Position numbers and translations under genes: made by a program
Assembly: GCF_947500605.1 (NCBI RefSeq)
Contig: NZ_CANMSJ010000001.1
Coordinates: 124,001 to 188,000 of the forward strand
Reading direction: 5' to 3'
Source: an uncultured Lacinutrix sp.
Lineage (GTDB): Bacteria > Bacteroidota > Bacteroidia > Flavobacteriales > Flavobacteriaceae
DNA: 64,000 nt
Part shown: piece after piece, positions 34,438 to 43,469 of the stretch
Layout: each line of letters begins with the position of its first letter
Numbering within the stretch: the first letter of the stretch is position 1
Notes under the pieces: generated by a model
What the model saw: the letters and a program-made list of their open reading frames with translations, nothing else
The model's database searches: none
What the model was told of the DNA's origin: nothing

Positions 34438-35637
34438 TTAAAAAATAAGAAGATTAATATCGTTGTAATTCATGTCAAACCATTCGCCAACTGCACGATT
34501 GGTTAAAATACCATGATAGAAGTAGAGTCCATTTTTAAGACCATGATCCATTCTTAAAGAATGTTCCAGGCCACCGTCCTCTGCAATTTTAAGAAGATAT
34601 GGTGTAAAGATGTTGCTTATAGAAGCAGATGCGGTTCTTGAGTAACGAGCAGGGATATTAGGTACACAATAATGTATTACGCCATGTTTTTCAAAAATTG
34701 GATGTTTGTGAGTTGTAACATCGCTAGTTTCAAAACAACCTCCCATATCTATGCTTACATCTATAATTACGGCTCCTTTTTTCATTTGCTCGACCATATC
34801 TTCTGTAACAATTACAGGAGAGCGATCTTTTCCTCTAACTGCTCCAATAACAACGTCGCAACGCTTTAAAGCTTTTTTTAGATGTTTTGGTTGAATAGTA
34901 GAGGTGTAAAGTGTTCTGCCTAAATTGGTTTGTACGCAACGAAGTTTAGTGATAGAATTGTCGAAAATCTTAACATTTGCACCCAAGCCAATAGCGCTTC
35001 TAGCTGCAAATTCGCCAACGGTTCCTGCTCCAAGAATAACAACTTCTATGGGAGGAACGCCGCTAATGTTTCCGAACATTAATCCGTTGCCATTTGTCGT
35101 ATTACTCAGTAATTCCGATGCTATTAAAACTGAAGCTGTTCCAGCAATTTCGCTTAATGCGCGAACAGCAGGATAAGCACCGTCTTCGTCGCGAATAAAC
35201 TCGAAAGCTAAAGCAGTAATGCGTTTACTAGCTAGTGTTTCAAAATATTTTTTAGATTGTGTTTTTATCTGTAATGCCGAAATTAATGTAGATTTCGGAT
35301 TTATTAATTTTAATTCTTCTAGAGTAGGTGGTTCTACTTTTAAAATCATTGGGCAACCATATACCTTTGCTACATCATTAGTTATTTCAGCTCCATTTTC
35401 ACTGTAATCCTTATCGCTAAATTTTGAGCCTTTTCCTGCACCAGATTCTATAAGTACGCGATGGCCATTGTTTACAATAGCCGAAACAGCATCTGGTGTT
35501 AAGCAAACGCGCTTTTCTTGAAAAGCGGTTTCCTTAGGGATACCAATAAATAGTGAGCTTTTTTGTTTTGAAATCTCTAAAGTTTCCTCTTGTGGTAAGA
35601 GTTGTGCCTTAGAAAATGGAGTAATGGATTTTGCCAT
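34438..35637 (-). CDS. ald: Alanine dehydrogenase
   Basis: 399 aa. Converts alanine to pyruvate and ammonia with NAD, or the reverse. The N-terminal AlaDh/PNT domain (IGIPKETAFQEKRVCLTPDA) and the NAD domain (VIVLGAGTVGEFAARSAIGL) are clear, with the catalytic region IDVSIDMGGCFETSDVTTH and a pyruvate-site Lys/His in the N-terminal part. The extra ~30 residues at the start (KSITPFSKAQLLPQEETLEI) are usual in flavobacterial members. Transhydrogenase subunit alpha was considered but the C-terminal sequence fits alanine dehydrogenase. Confidence 0.93.
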   Translation of the reverse strand: MAKSITPFSKAQLLPQEETLEISKQKSSLFIGIPKETAFQEKRVCLTPDAVSAIVNNGHRVLIESGAGKGSKFSDKDYSENGAEITNDVAKVYGCPMILKVEPPTLEELKLINPKSTLISALQIKTQSKKYFETLASKRITALAFEFIRDEDGAYPAVRALSEIAGTASVLIASELLSNTTNGNGLMFGNISGVPPIEVVILGAGTVGEFAARSAIGLGANVKIFDNSITKLRCVQTNLGRTLYTSTIQPKHLKKALKRCDVVIGAVRGKDRSPVIVTEDMVEQMKKGAVIIDVSIDMGGCFETSDVTTHKHPIFEKHGVIHYCVPNIPARYSRTASASISNIFTPYLLKIAEDGGLEHSLRMDHGLKNGLYFYHGILTNRAVGEWFDMNYNDINLLIF

Positions 35638-35721
35638 ATGTTGCTATTCGTTATTTACAAAGATTTAAATTACGAATAAATAGTAAATTAACAAGTATAT
35701 TATAAAGTAATATTAACACAA

Positions 35722-36264
35722 TTAAAAAAACTGCTTAATTTTCCCCCAAAGAGTTTTTGGTTTAAAGGTTAATTCGTCTTCAAAGTCTTGCGTGGTTTTG
35801 TCAACAGTATTTAGTTTGTTGAAAATTCGAGCTCGACCCAAGTATATTGATGGAATTATTATTGCCATTACCGGTAAAAGGTGCAGGGAATTCAAATCAT
35901 CAAAAAAGATTAAATCATCATTAATAGAATTTATTGTTTGGTAAATGTAAAGTATAATAGGGACTATTATAGCATGATGCCACCAATGGCGACAAGTCGA
36001 GAACCAAATAATAAGTAAGAGTAGTGGTATTAATTTACCCGAAAGAACCCATATTGCGACATTTGCATCGTCATAATGGATACTGGTATAGGTGAAAAGA
36101 AAAGTGTCCCAAACTTTTGTGTCTGGAACACTTTTGTAGAATTGAAACATTAAAGGTGTTGATGCAATAATAGTTGCAATAACAGATCCTTTTATTATAT
36201 GTTTTTTATCCGTGAGTTGGTACTTTGATTTTTCTTTTGTCAACTCCTGTTTCTGTTTGGTCAT
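35722..36264 (-). CDS. Membrane protein of unknown function
   Basis: 180 aa. A basic start (MTKQKQELTKEKSKYQLTDK) precedes three or four membrane helices (VIATIIASTPLMFQFY, GKLIPLLLLIIWFSTCRHWW, IIVPIILYIYQTI, LHLLPVMAIIIPSIYLGRAR) and a cytoplasmic tail. The WFSTCRHWWHHA segment is His/Trp-rich. Its first 59 bases overlap the end of the 47-aa gene in another frame, so translation is probably linked. Conserved in relatives as far as I remember; function unknown. Confidence 0.8.
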   Translation of the reverse strand: MTKQKQELTKEKSKYQLTDKKHIIKGSVIATIIASTPLMFQFYKSVPDTKVWDTFLFTYTSIHYDDANVAIWVLSGKLIPLLLLIIWFSTCRHWWHHAIIVPIILYIYQTINSINDDLIFFDDLNSLHLLPVMAIIIPSIYLGRARIFNKLNTVDKTTQDFEDELTFKPKTLWGKIKQFF

Positions 36265-36349
36265 TTAAGTCAATAATGTTAGTCGCGTTTGCGGTGAATA
36301 ACACACCTCCGAAAATAGCTAGGGCTATTAAATACTTTTTACTTTGCAT
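36206..36349 (-). CDS. 47-aa exported-type small protein overlapping the next gene
   Basis: ATG at 36349, stop at 36206. The sequence begins with a signal-like helix (MQSKKYLIALAIFGGVLFTA followed by NAT) and ends in a Lys-rich tail (GVDKRKIKVPTHG). If cleaved, the mature peptide has only about 25 residues. The gene overlaps the start of the 180-aa membrane-protein gene by 59 bases in a different frame. A TAGATTTG box (36388..36381) is in position for a promoter. Function unknown. Confidence 0.65.
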   Translation of the reverse strand: MQSKKYLIALAIFGGVLFTANATNIIDLNDQTETGVDKRKIKVPTHG

Positions 36350-36380
36350 AATTTATAGGGATTTAGATTAATTAATTACT

Positions 36381-36388
36381 CAAATCTA
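36381..36388 (-). promoter_or_regulatory. Putative -7 box for the overlapping small-gene pair
   Basis: TAGATTTG on the minus strand matches TAnnTTTG, 32 nt before the ATG at 36349. No TTG-type -33 element is obvious. Confidence 0.35.
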
Positions 36389-36524
36389 AATAAATCTCTA
36401 TCTGTATTTTTCGGTAAATGTTAAATTTTTGTTAAAAACAGCAATTTTTGCTTTTTTTATTACGGTAAAAACCGTAATCGGTCCAAAAATACACTTTTTG
36501 TTGAGATAAAAAAGTTTTATGATT

Positions 36525-36935
36525 TTAATTTAAAGTCATTTTTAGTACTCTACAAGTGTCATTTTTTATGCTAATTGTAATACAATTATAAGTTTCAATT
36601 AGATTTTTAGCAAGTTCAGGCCATTCTATAAACAGGTAAGCATTTGAGTTTAGGTACTCTTCAATACCAAAATCGTAAAGTTCGTCTTCATCTTCCACAC
36701 GGTATAAATCGAAATGATATATAGTGTCTGTTTTAGTTTGGTATTCGTTTACTAATGAAAAGGTAGGACTGCTAACTGTATCGTCGCAACCAAGCGCGTT
36801 AACTAAAGCTTTAATTAGTGTGGTTTTACCAGCTCCCATTTCGGCTTTAAAAAGAAAGGACTTTGAAGTCGCATGTTTTAAAACTTGTTTAGCAACGTTA
36901 TCTATGTCTTTTAAAGTATATTCTATTTCCAGCAT
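36525..36935 (-). CDS. tsaE: tRNA N6-adenosine threonylcarbamoylation ATPase TsaE
   Basis: 136 aa. Part of the TsaBDE machine that makes t6A at position 37 of ANN-decoding tRNAs. Walker A is MGAGKTTLIK near residue 33, followed by the family motif VSSPTFSLVNEY and the Walker B/Trp motif HFDLYRVEDEDEL and FIEWPE. A TAATTTTG box (36947..36940) ends only four bases before the ATG, so the mRNA may be leaderless. It follows the porX unit in the same direction after a terminator. Confidence 0.94.
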   Translation of the reverse strand: MLEIEYTLKDIDNVAKQVLKHATSKSFLFKAEMGAGKTTLIKALVNALGCDDTVSSPTFSLVNEYQTKTDTIYHFDLYRVEDEDELYDFGIEEYLNSNAYLFIEWPELAKNLIETYNCITISIKNDTCRVLKMTLN

Positions 36936-36939
36936 GTGA

Positions 36940-36947
36940 CAAAATTA
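36940..36947 (-). promoter_or_regulatory. -7 box directly before tsaE (possible leaderless mRNA)
   Basis: TAATTTTG on the minus strand, then TCAC and ATG. If used, the transcript would begin at or near the initiation codon. Confidence 0.4.
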
Positions 36948-37032
36948 AAGTTAAATGTCAAATAACTATAATAAAAGGATTAGAAAAAAATAGAAACTAA
37001 AAATTGAAGAGTTTCTTTATTTAAAATTAAGG

Positions 37033-37092
37033 TAAAAAAAACTGTGGTAGTCTATTTAAATTAATTTATAATTTAGACGGACTACCACAGTT
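37033..37092 (-). terminator. Terminator of porX
   Basis: AACTGTGGTAGTC (37040-37052) pairs perfectly with GACTACCACAGTT (37080-37092), with extra pairing of TAAATTA/TAATTTA inside the loop; the A-run at 37034-37041 becomes a U-run on the minus strand. Confidence 0.85.
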
Positions 37093-37119
37093 ATTAATAA
37101 TTTGTAATGAAGTATGCTG

Positions 37120-38673
37120 TTACTTTGGATCTAAGACAATAAAAGGAATAATCATTTCTTCTAATGATACACCTCCATGTTGGTATGTGTTTCTATAATA
37201 ACTTACATAATGATTGTAGTTATTGGGGTATGCAAAAAATAAATCGCTCTTAGCAAAAATAAAAGAGCTATTCATCGACATAGAAGGTAGGTGTATAGAT
37301 TTAGGGTCTTTAGCTGCTAAAACATCTTTATTCTCATAGCTTAAACTGCGTCCTGTCTTATAACGTAAATTTAAACTTGTATCTCTATCTCCAACTACTT
37401 TAGACGGATTTTTTACGTTAATAGTACCGTGATCTGTAGTAATAATTAATTTAAAGCCCATTTGTTGTGCTTGCTGGATCATTTCTAAAAGCGGAGAGTT
37501 TTTAAACCAGCTCTGTGTTAGTGACCTATAAGCTTTATCGTTAGAAGCAAGCTCTTTTACAACATCCATTTCTGTTTTAGAATGCGACAACATATCTACA
37601 AAATTGTAGACTACTACTGTTAAATCGTTGTCTTTGGTGCCTTTAAAGTTGTCTGCTAATTTTTTACCGTTTTTTAAGTTGGTAATTTTGTAATATTCAT
37701 GTTTATAATTAGTTAAGCCTAAACGCTTCATTTGTGCTTCTAAAAAATCATTTTCATGCATGTTTTTACCACCTTCATCTGTATCATTTTTCCAAAATTC
37801 AGGATGTAGTTTTTCCATATCACTAGGCATAAGTCCGGAGAAAATGGCATTTCTAGCATATTGTGTAGCTGTAGGTAAGATGCTAAAAAAAGCACTTTCG
37901 TTTTTCTTCTTATAATGATTAGTTACAAAAGGCTCGAAAGCTTTCCATTGGTCGTAACGTAAATTATCGACTACTACTAAAAGTGTTGGTTGTTCTTTGC
38001 TTAATTCGGGAACAATTTTGTCTTTAAATAAGTTGTAAGATAGTGTAGGGGCATCTACGTTAGGTTCGAACCAAGTAGGGTAGTTTTTGTCAATAAATTT
38101 CCCAAACAAAAGATTGGCTTCGTTTTTTTGAGATTCTAAAATCTCAAACATGCCAGTATCTTCAATGTCTTCCAATTGCATTTCCCAATATATTAGCTTT
38201 TGGTAAAGCGCAACCCATTCTTCGTAACTATTCACCATTGCCATATCCATAGCAATTTTTCTAAACTCTTGTTGGTAGTTAGAGGTTGTTTTCTCTGAAA
38301 CCAATCGAGAATGGTCTAAGTTTTTCTTTAAACTTAGTAGAATCTGATTAGGGTTAACGGGTTTTATAAGGTAATCGGCAATTTTATTACCAATAGCATC
38401 TTCCATTATATATTCCTCTTCACTTTTGGTAATCATAACTACCGGAAGCGTGTCTTGTTTCTCTTTTATTTCGTTAAGTGTCTCTAAACCTGTTAATCCA
38501 GGCATATTCTCATCTAAAAATACAATATCAAATTTTTCTTCTTCTAAAATCTCAAGCGCTTCTGTACCGCTGTTACACTTGGTTACAGCGTAATTTTTTT
38601 GTTCTAAAAAGATAATATGTGGTTTTAGTAAATCGATTTCATCGTCAACCCAAAGTATTTTTATTTTATCCAT
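37120..38673 (-). CDS. porX: PorX, response regulator of the type IX secretion system (PglZ domain)
   Basis: 517 aa. N-terminal receiver domain about 1-120 with DDE at 10-12, phosphorylated Asp D54 in FLDENMPG, the Thr in VVMITKSEEEY and the Lys in YLIKPVNP. The rest is an alkaline-phosphatase-superfamily PglZ domain (about 200-517): VVVDNLRYDQW near 235, the nucleophile Thr in SILPTATQYARNAIFSG near 268-270, ITTDHGTINVKNP and YQHGGVSLEEMIIP. PorX works with the PorY sensor kinase and controls T9SS genes, and in relatives hydrolyses oligonucleotides. Its presence means the organism secretes proteins by T9SS. Its start is only 38 bp from the divergent HD gene. Confidence 0.95.
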   Translation of the reverse strand: MDKIKILWVDDEIDLLKPHIIFLEQKNYAVTKCNSGTEALEILEEEKFDIVFLDENMPGLTGLETLNEIKEKQDTLPVVMITKSEEEYIMEDAIGNKIADYLIKPVNPNQILLSLKKNLDHSRLVSEKTTSNYQQEFRKIAMDMAMVNSYEEWVALYQKLIYWEMQLEDIEDTGMFEILESQKNEANLLFGKFIDKNYPTWFEPNVDAPTLSYNLFKDKIVPELSKEQPTLLVVVDNLRYDQWKAFEPFVTNHYKKKNESAFFSILPTATQYARNAIFSGLMPSDMEKLHPEFWKNDTDEGGKNMHENDFLEAQMKRLGLTNYKHEYYKITNLKNGKKLADNFKGTKDNDLTVVVYNFVDMLSHSKTEMDVVKELASNDKAYRSLTQSWFKNSPLLEMIQQAQQMGFKLIITTDHGTINVKNPSKVVGDRDTSLNLRYKTGRSLSYENKDVLAAKDPKSIHLPSMSMNSSFIFAKSDLFFAYPNNYNHYVSYYRNTYQHGGVSLEEMIIPFIVLDPK

Positions 38674-38674
38674 G

Positions 38675-38682
38675 TATATTTG
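38675..38682 (+). promoter_or_regulatory. -7 box of the HD hydrolase gene, abutting the porX start
   Basis: TATATTTG immediately after the porX initiation codon on the opposite strand; the expected -33 region falls inside porX coding sequence. Confidence 0.5.
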
Positions 38683-38711
38683 TTTATCTTAATCATTGAA
38701 AATTCATCAGT

Positions 38712-39935
38712 TTGCAGAAAAGTAACAAACTTAAAATATTAAACGACCCAATTTACGGATTTATTACAATCCCTAATTCGTTAATCTTCGATTTAATCGA
38801 ACATCGTTATTTCCAAAGACTACGTCGCATCACTCAAATGGGAATGAGTTACTTGGTTTATCCGGGTGCTCATCATACACGTTTTCATCACGCGATTGGT
38901 TGTATGCATTTAATGCAAAAAGCGGTTCAAGTGCTTAGATTTAAAGGTGTTGAGATTTCTGAAGAAGAAAAAAACGCACTTTACATTGCTATTTTATTAC
39001 ATGATATTGGTCATGGACCGTTCTCTCACGCAATGGAACATAGTATAGTAAATGGCATCTCTCACGAGCATATTTCTATGCTTTTTATGGAGAAACTGAA
39101 TGCGGAATTTAACAACGATTTAACTTTGGCAATACAGATATTTAAAGGTGATTATCATCGACAGTTTATGTGCGAGCTTATTTCTAGCCAAATAGATATG
39201 GATAGAGCAGATTATTTAAAGCGAGATAGTTTTTACACAGGAGTTGCTGAAGGTAATATTAATAGCGAGCGTTTAATTACCATGCTTAATGTTAAGGACG
39301 ATAAATTAGTGGTAGAAGATAAAGGTATTTATAGTATCGAAAAATTCTTGGTTGCTAGACGCTTAATGTATTGGCAAGTGTACTTACATAAAACAAGTTT
39401 ATCTGCAGAACAAGTATTAATAAGAGTGCTTAAACGTGCAAAGGAGCTAACAAGAAGAGGAGAGGAGTTACATGCTAGTAGATCGCTTCAGTATTTTTTA
39501 AAGAAAGAAATAACATTAGATAATTTTAATGATGAAAGCTTAGAGACGTTTTCTAAGTTAGACGATTATGATATTGTTTCAGCAATGAAAGAATGGCAAT
39601 ACCATGACGATTTTGTTTTAAAGCACCTTTGTAAAATGATTATTAATCGTGATTTATTAAAAGTCAAAATTAAAAAGAAAGAGATTAAACCTTCTTTATT
39701 AATTCAGCATAAAAAGGAATTAATTGAAAAGCACTCTATTTCTGAAGCTGAAGCAGAATATTTTGTGTTTACTGGTAAGATATCAAACCAAGCATATACT
39801 AGAAAAAAGCAAGGCATTAATATTTTACATAAAAATGGAAAAATTGAAGATATAGTAAAAGCAAGCGACCAGTTAAACCTTAAGGCGCTCGCTAAACCTG
39901 TAACTAAATATTATATTTGTTATCCTAAAAATTAA
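38712..39935 (+). CDS. HD-domain phosphohydrolase (dNTPase/SAMHD1-like)
   Basis: 407 aa. HD metal site: HHTRFHHAIGCMHLM (first His), AILLHDIGHGPFSHAMEHS (HD pair) and DMDRADYLKRDSFYTG (distal Asp). The family hydrolyses dNTPs or nucleotides. The C-terminal half (about 240-407) is a helical extension. The only start near the family N-terminus (KLKILNDPIYGFI) is TTG at 38712, since a stop codon lies 13 bases upstream in frame and no ATG is available, so initiation at TTG is required. Divergent from porX. Confidence 0.9.
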   Translation: MQKSNKLKILNDPIYGFITIPNSLIFDLIEHRYFQRLRRITQMGMSYLVYPGAHHTRFHHAIGCMHLMQKAVQVLRFKGVEISEEEKNALYIAILLHDIGHGPFSHAMEHSIVNGISHEHISMLFMEKLNAEFNNDLTLAIQIFKGDYHRQFMCELISSQIDMDRADYLKRDSFYTGVAEGNINSERLITMLNVKDDKLVVEDKGIYSIEKFLVARRLMYWQVYLHKTSLSAEQVLIRVLKRAKELTRRGEELHASRSLQYFLKKEITLDNFNDESLETFSKLDDYDIVSAMKEWQYHDDFVLKHLCKMIINRDLLKVKIKKKEIKPSLLIQHKKELIEKHSISEAEAEYFVFTGKISNQAYTRKKQGINILHKNGKIEDIVKASDQLNLKALAKPVTKYYICYPKN

Positions 39936-40087
39936 TATAGAGTAGTAATTGCTAAAGCGCGTGTGGGTTTAGTTTTTTAACTTAATTAATAGATTAAACT
40001 AATGCAGATAAAACATTAAATTAATCACGACATAAGCTAAGCAGTAAACAACTTTAGAAGTTTTCACGTTATATGATACATTTTTTC

Positions 40088-40095
40088 TATTTTTG
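40088..40095 (+). promoter_or_regulatory. -7 box directly before lpxD (possible leaderless mRNA)
   Basis: TATTTTTG, then six bases, then ATG at 40102. With the usual distance of a few bases from this box to the start site, the mRNA would begin at or next to the initiation codon. No TTG lies about 20 nt upstream. Confidence 0.5.
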
Positions 40096-40101
40096 CGAGA
40101 G

Positions 40102-41130
40102 ATGAAATTTACAGCAGAACAAATAGCTGGTATTTTAGAAGGCGACGTAGTTGGTAACCCACAAGCGGAAGTTTCTAAATTATCAAAAATAGAAGAAGGC
40201 GTAGAAGGTGCTTTAACCTTTTTGGCTAACCCAAAATATACTCCTTATATATATAGTACAAAAGCATCTATTGCGATTGTAAATAAAGATTTTGAGCCTG
40301 AGCAAGAAATTAAAACAACTTTAATTAAAGTTGACGATGCTTATAAATCCTTTTCAAAACTTTTAGAATACTATAATCAAGTAAAACTTAATAAGTTTGG
40401 AATCGAGCAACCATCGTTTATTTCAGAATCCTCGACAGTAGGTAAAGATATTTATGTTGGTGCTTTTTCATACATTGGAGACAATGTGAAAATAGGTGAT
40501 AATGTTAAAATATTTCCAGGATGTTACATTGGTGATAATGTAGTTATTGATAACGATACGGTATTGTTTGCAGGTGCTAAAGTTTATTCAGAATGTATTA
40601 TAGGTAAAAATTGCGTCATAAATTCCGGTGTTATTATAGGAGCAGACGGATTTGGTTTTGCACCAAATGAAGCAGGAGAGTATGATAAAGTACCACAAAT
40701 AGGAAATGTAATTTTGGAAGATTTTGTAGACGTAGGAGCTGCAACTACTATAGATAGAGCAACATTAGGTTCTACAATTATTAGAAAAGGTGTTAAGTTA
40801 GATAATCAAATTCAAATTGCACATAATGTCGAAATTGGCAAAAACACAGTAATAGCTGCACAAACAGGTATTGCTGGATCAACTAAAATTGGCGAAAATT
40901 GCCAAATAGGTGGTCAAGTTGGTTTTGCAGGACATTTAGTAATTGGGAATAATGTAAAAATACAAGCACAGTCTGGAATAGGAAAAAATATTAAAGACAA
41001 CGATATATTACAAGGTTCTCCGGCTTTTGGCTATGGAGACTGGAATAAATCTTATGTTTACTTTAAAAACTTACCAAAACTAGTTAAAACTATTAACGCA
41101 CTAGAAAAAAAAGGAAATGGCAATAGTTAA
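40102..41130 (+). CDS. lpxD: UDP-3-O-(3-hydroxyacyl)glucosamine N-acyltransferase
   Basis: 342 aa from ATG 40102 ([18 protein letters not shown]); a TTG at 40093 is in frame but lies inside the promoter. Third step of lipid A synthesis, adding the N-linked acyl chain. N-terminal uridine-binding domain about 1-100, then a long left-handed beta-helix of hexapeptide repeats ([20 protein letters not shown]), the catalytic His in [15 protein letters not shown], and a C-terminal helix. The stop overlaps lpxC-fabZ by 14 bases, so they are coupled. First gene of the lipid A operon. Confidence 0.96.
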   Translation: MKFTAEQIAGILEGDVVGNPQAEVSKLSKIEEGVEGALTFLANPKYTPYIYSTKASIAIVNKDFEPEQEIKTTLIKVDDAYKSFSKLLEYYNQVKLNKFGIEQPSFISESSTVGKDIYVGAFSYIGDNVKIGDNVKIFPGCYIGDNVVIDNDTVLFAGAKVYSECIIGKNCVINSGVIIGADGFGFAPNEAGEYDKVPQIGNVILEDFVDVGAATTIDRATLGSTIIRKGVKLDNQIQIAHNVEIGKNTVIAAQTGIAGSTKIGENCQIGGQVGFAGHLVIGNNVKIQAQSGIGKNIKDNDILQGSPAFGYGDWNKSYVYFKNLPKLVKTINALEKKGNGNS

Positions 41131-42523
41131 TTCGGAAATCAAACAAAAAACGATAAGTAATGAAGTCTCTTTGACTGGTGTAGGATTACACACAGGTAAA
41201 GATGTTACTTTAACTTTTAAACCAGCTCCAGCAAACTCTGGATTTGCTTTTAAACGTGTAGATCTTGAAGGTAGTCCAGTAATCGAAGCAGATGCAAACT
41301 ACGTAACGAGTACACAACGTGGTACTTGTTTAGAGAAAAACGGTGTTACTATTCAAACATGCGAGCATGTTTTAGCAGCATTTACTGGTTTAGATATTGA
41401 TAATGCAATTATAGAATTAGATAATTCTGAACCTCCTATTATGGACGGTTCTTCAAAATTCTTTGTTGAAGCTATTGAAAAGGCTGGAATTGTAGAGTTA
41501 GATGCTTTTCGCGAAGAATATATTGTAAAAGATGTTATTTCTTATGTAGACGAAGAGAGTGGTAGTGAGATATTAGTAATGCCGGCTAAAGAATATCAAG
41601 TAACAACAATGGTAGACTTTGGTACTAAAGTTTTAGGTACTCAAAATGCAACTCTTAATCGTTTATCAGATTTTAAAGAACAAATTTCAGATTCTCGTAC
41701 TTTTAGTTTTTTACATGAACTAGAATCACTTCTAGAGCATGGATTAATTAAAGGTGGAGATTTAAATAATGCTATTGTTTATGTAGATAAAGAATTATCT
41801 CCAGAAACAATGAAAAAACTTCAAATTGCTTTTAATAAAGATGCTATTGCAGTAAATGCTAATGGTATACTAGATAATTTAACTTTACATCATCCTAACG
41901 AAGCTGCAAGACACAAATTATTAGATGTTATTGGAGATTTAGCTTTAATTGGTACACGAATTCGTGGAAAAGTAATTGCTAATAAACCAGGACATTTTGT
42001 AAACACACAGTTTGCGAAAAAAATGTCTAAGTTAATTAAAAACGAAAGACGTAACAATGTTCCTGCTGTAGATTTAAACCAAACACCTTTAATGGATGTT
42101 AACCAAATAATGGATATGTTGCCACATAGGCAACCATTCTTGTTATTAGATAAGGTTTTCGAATTAACAAGCAGTAAGGTTATTGGAATGAAAAATGTAA
42201 CCATGAACGAAGAGTTCTTTAAAGGTCATTTTCCAGGTTCTCCAGTAATGCCAGGTGTTTTAATTGTAGAAGCGATGGCGCAAACAGGAGGTATTCTAGT
42301 ATTAAGTACTGTACCAGATCCTGAAAATTATTTAACATTTTTCATGAAAATGGATAAGGTTAAATTTAAACAAAAGGTTGTTCCTGGTGATACATTAATT
42401 TTTAAATGTGAATTAATAACACCAATTAGAAGAGGTATTTGCCATATGCAAGGTTATGCTTACGCTAATGGAAAATTATGTGCTGAAGCAGAATTGATGG
42501 CGCAAATATCTAAAATAAAATAA
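41117..42523 (+). CDS. lpxC-fabZ: Bifunctional LpxC deacetylase / FabZ dehydratase
   Basis: 468 aa fusion. Residues 1-310 are LpxC, the zinc deacetylase that commits UDP-acyl-GlcNAc to lipid A ([58 protein letters not shown] with the zinc His and Asp). Residues about 325-468 are FabZ, the 3-hydroxyacyl-ACP dehydratase with hot-dog fold ([37 protein letters not shown] containing the active-site His, and [15 protein letters not shown]). Fusion of these two genes is a Bacteroidetes trait and couples lipid A and fatty acid supply. It overlaps lpxD and is followed by lpxA. Confidence 0.97.
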   Translation: MAIVNSEIKQKTISNEVSLTGVGLHTGKDVTLTFKPAPANSGFAFKRVDLEGSPVIEADANYVTSTQRGTCLEKNGVTIQTCEHVLAAFTGLDIDNAIIELDNSEPPIMDGSSKFFVEAIEKAGIVELDAFREEYIVKDVISYVDEESGSEILVMPAKEYQVTTMVDFGTKVLGTQNATLNRLSDFKEQISDSRTFSFLHELESLLEHGLIKGGDLNNAIVYVDKELSPETMKKLQIAFNKDAIAVNANGILDNLTLHHPNEAARHKLLDVIGDLALIGTRIRGKVIANKPGHFVNTQFAKKMSKLIKNERRNNVPAVDLNQTPLMDVNQIMDMLPHRQPFLLLDKVFELTSSKVIGMKNVTMNEEFFKGHFPGSPVMPGVLIVEAMAQTGGILVLSTVPDPENYLTFFMKMDKVKFKQKVVPGDTLIFKCELITPIRRGICHMQGYAYANGKLCAEAELMAQISKIK

Positions 42524-42581
42524 GAATATTAGTAACGTTAACCGCTTACAGATTTTACCTTTCAAAACAAATATTACAAAA

Positions 42582-43367
42582 ATGAACCAACCCTTAGCAT
42601 ACGTACATCCTGGAGCAAAAATCGCAAAAAATGTGGTTATTGAGCCTTTTACAACTATATATAATAACGTTACTATTGGAGAAGGAACTTGGATAGGGAG
42701 TAATGTAACCATTATGGAAGGTGCTCGTATTGGTAAAAATTGCAGTATTTTTCCTGGTTCTGTAATTTCTGCAGTGCCTCAAGATTTAAAGTACGATGAT
42801 GAAGATACTTTAACTATTATTGGAGATAACGTTACTATTAGAGAATGTGTTACCATAAATAGAGGAACAACAGATAGAATGAAAACCGTAATTGGTGATA
42901 ATTGCTTAATAATGGCATATTGCCATATAGCGCACGATTGTATTGTTGGTAGTAACTGTATTTTTTCAAATAACAGTACACTTGCTGGTCACATTACTAT
43001 TGGTGATTATGTTATATTAGCAGGTATGACAGCAATACACCAGTTTTGTTCTGTAGGTAATCATGCTTTTGTAACAGGAGGATCTTTAGTAAGAAAAGAT
43101 GTGCCACCATTTGTAAAAGCGGGTAGAGAACCTTTATCTTACGTAGGTATTAATTCTGTTGGATTAAGAAGAAGAGGATACACGACAGAAAAAATTAGAG
43201 AGATTCAAGATATATTTAGAATATTATATCAAAAAAATTATAACAATACACAAGCCGCTGGTATTATAGAGGCAGAGATGGAAGCAACCACAGAACGCGA
43301 CGAGATTCTTCAGTTTATTAAGAACTCTCATCGTGGTATAATGAAAGGTTATTTCAAATCAAATTAA
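42582..43367 (+). CDS. lpxA: UDP-N-acetylglucosamine acyltransferase
   Basis: 261 aa. First acyl transfer of lipid A synthesis from 3-hydroxyacyl-ACP. Hexapeptide beta-helix (IAKNVVIEPFTTIYNNVTIG), DDEDTLTIIGDNVTIRECVT, the catalytic His in CHIAHDCIVGSNCIF, GMTAIHQFCSVGNHAFV and a C-terminal helical domain (YVGINSVGLRRRGYTTEKI). It lies 58 bp after lpxC-fabZ in the lipid A operon. Confidence 0.97.
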   Translation: MNQPLAYVHPGAKIAKNVVIEPFTTIYNNVTIGEGTWIGSNVTIMEGARIGKNCSIFPGSVISAVPQDLKYDDEDTLTIIGDNVTIRECVTINRGTTDRMKTVIGDNCLIMAYCHIAHDCIVGSNCIFSNNSTLAGHITIGDYVILAGMTAIHQFCSVGNHAFVTGGSLVRKDVPPFVKAGREPLSYVGINSVGLRRRGYTTEKIREIQDIFRILYQKNYNNTQAAGIIEAEMEATTERDEILQFIKNSHRGIMKGYFKSN

Positions 43368-43469
43368 TTTTTGATACAAAAGAATAAAGAAGACCGATTT
43401 AATGATTGAAAATAGATTCTAAAATTTAGAATTATATCAATAATAAAAGACTTAATAATAAATAATAAT

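Noticed and set aside
38055-38080. GGTTCGAACC-like tRNA T-arm motif
   Set aside because: It is within porX coding sequence and no cloverleaf can be built around it.
37120-38673. PglZ domain as part of a phage-defence (BREX) system
   Set aside because: The N-terminal receiver domain and overall length identify PorX; no BREX genes are around.
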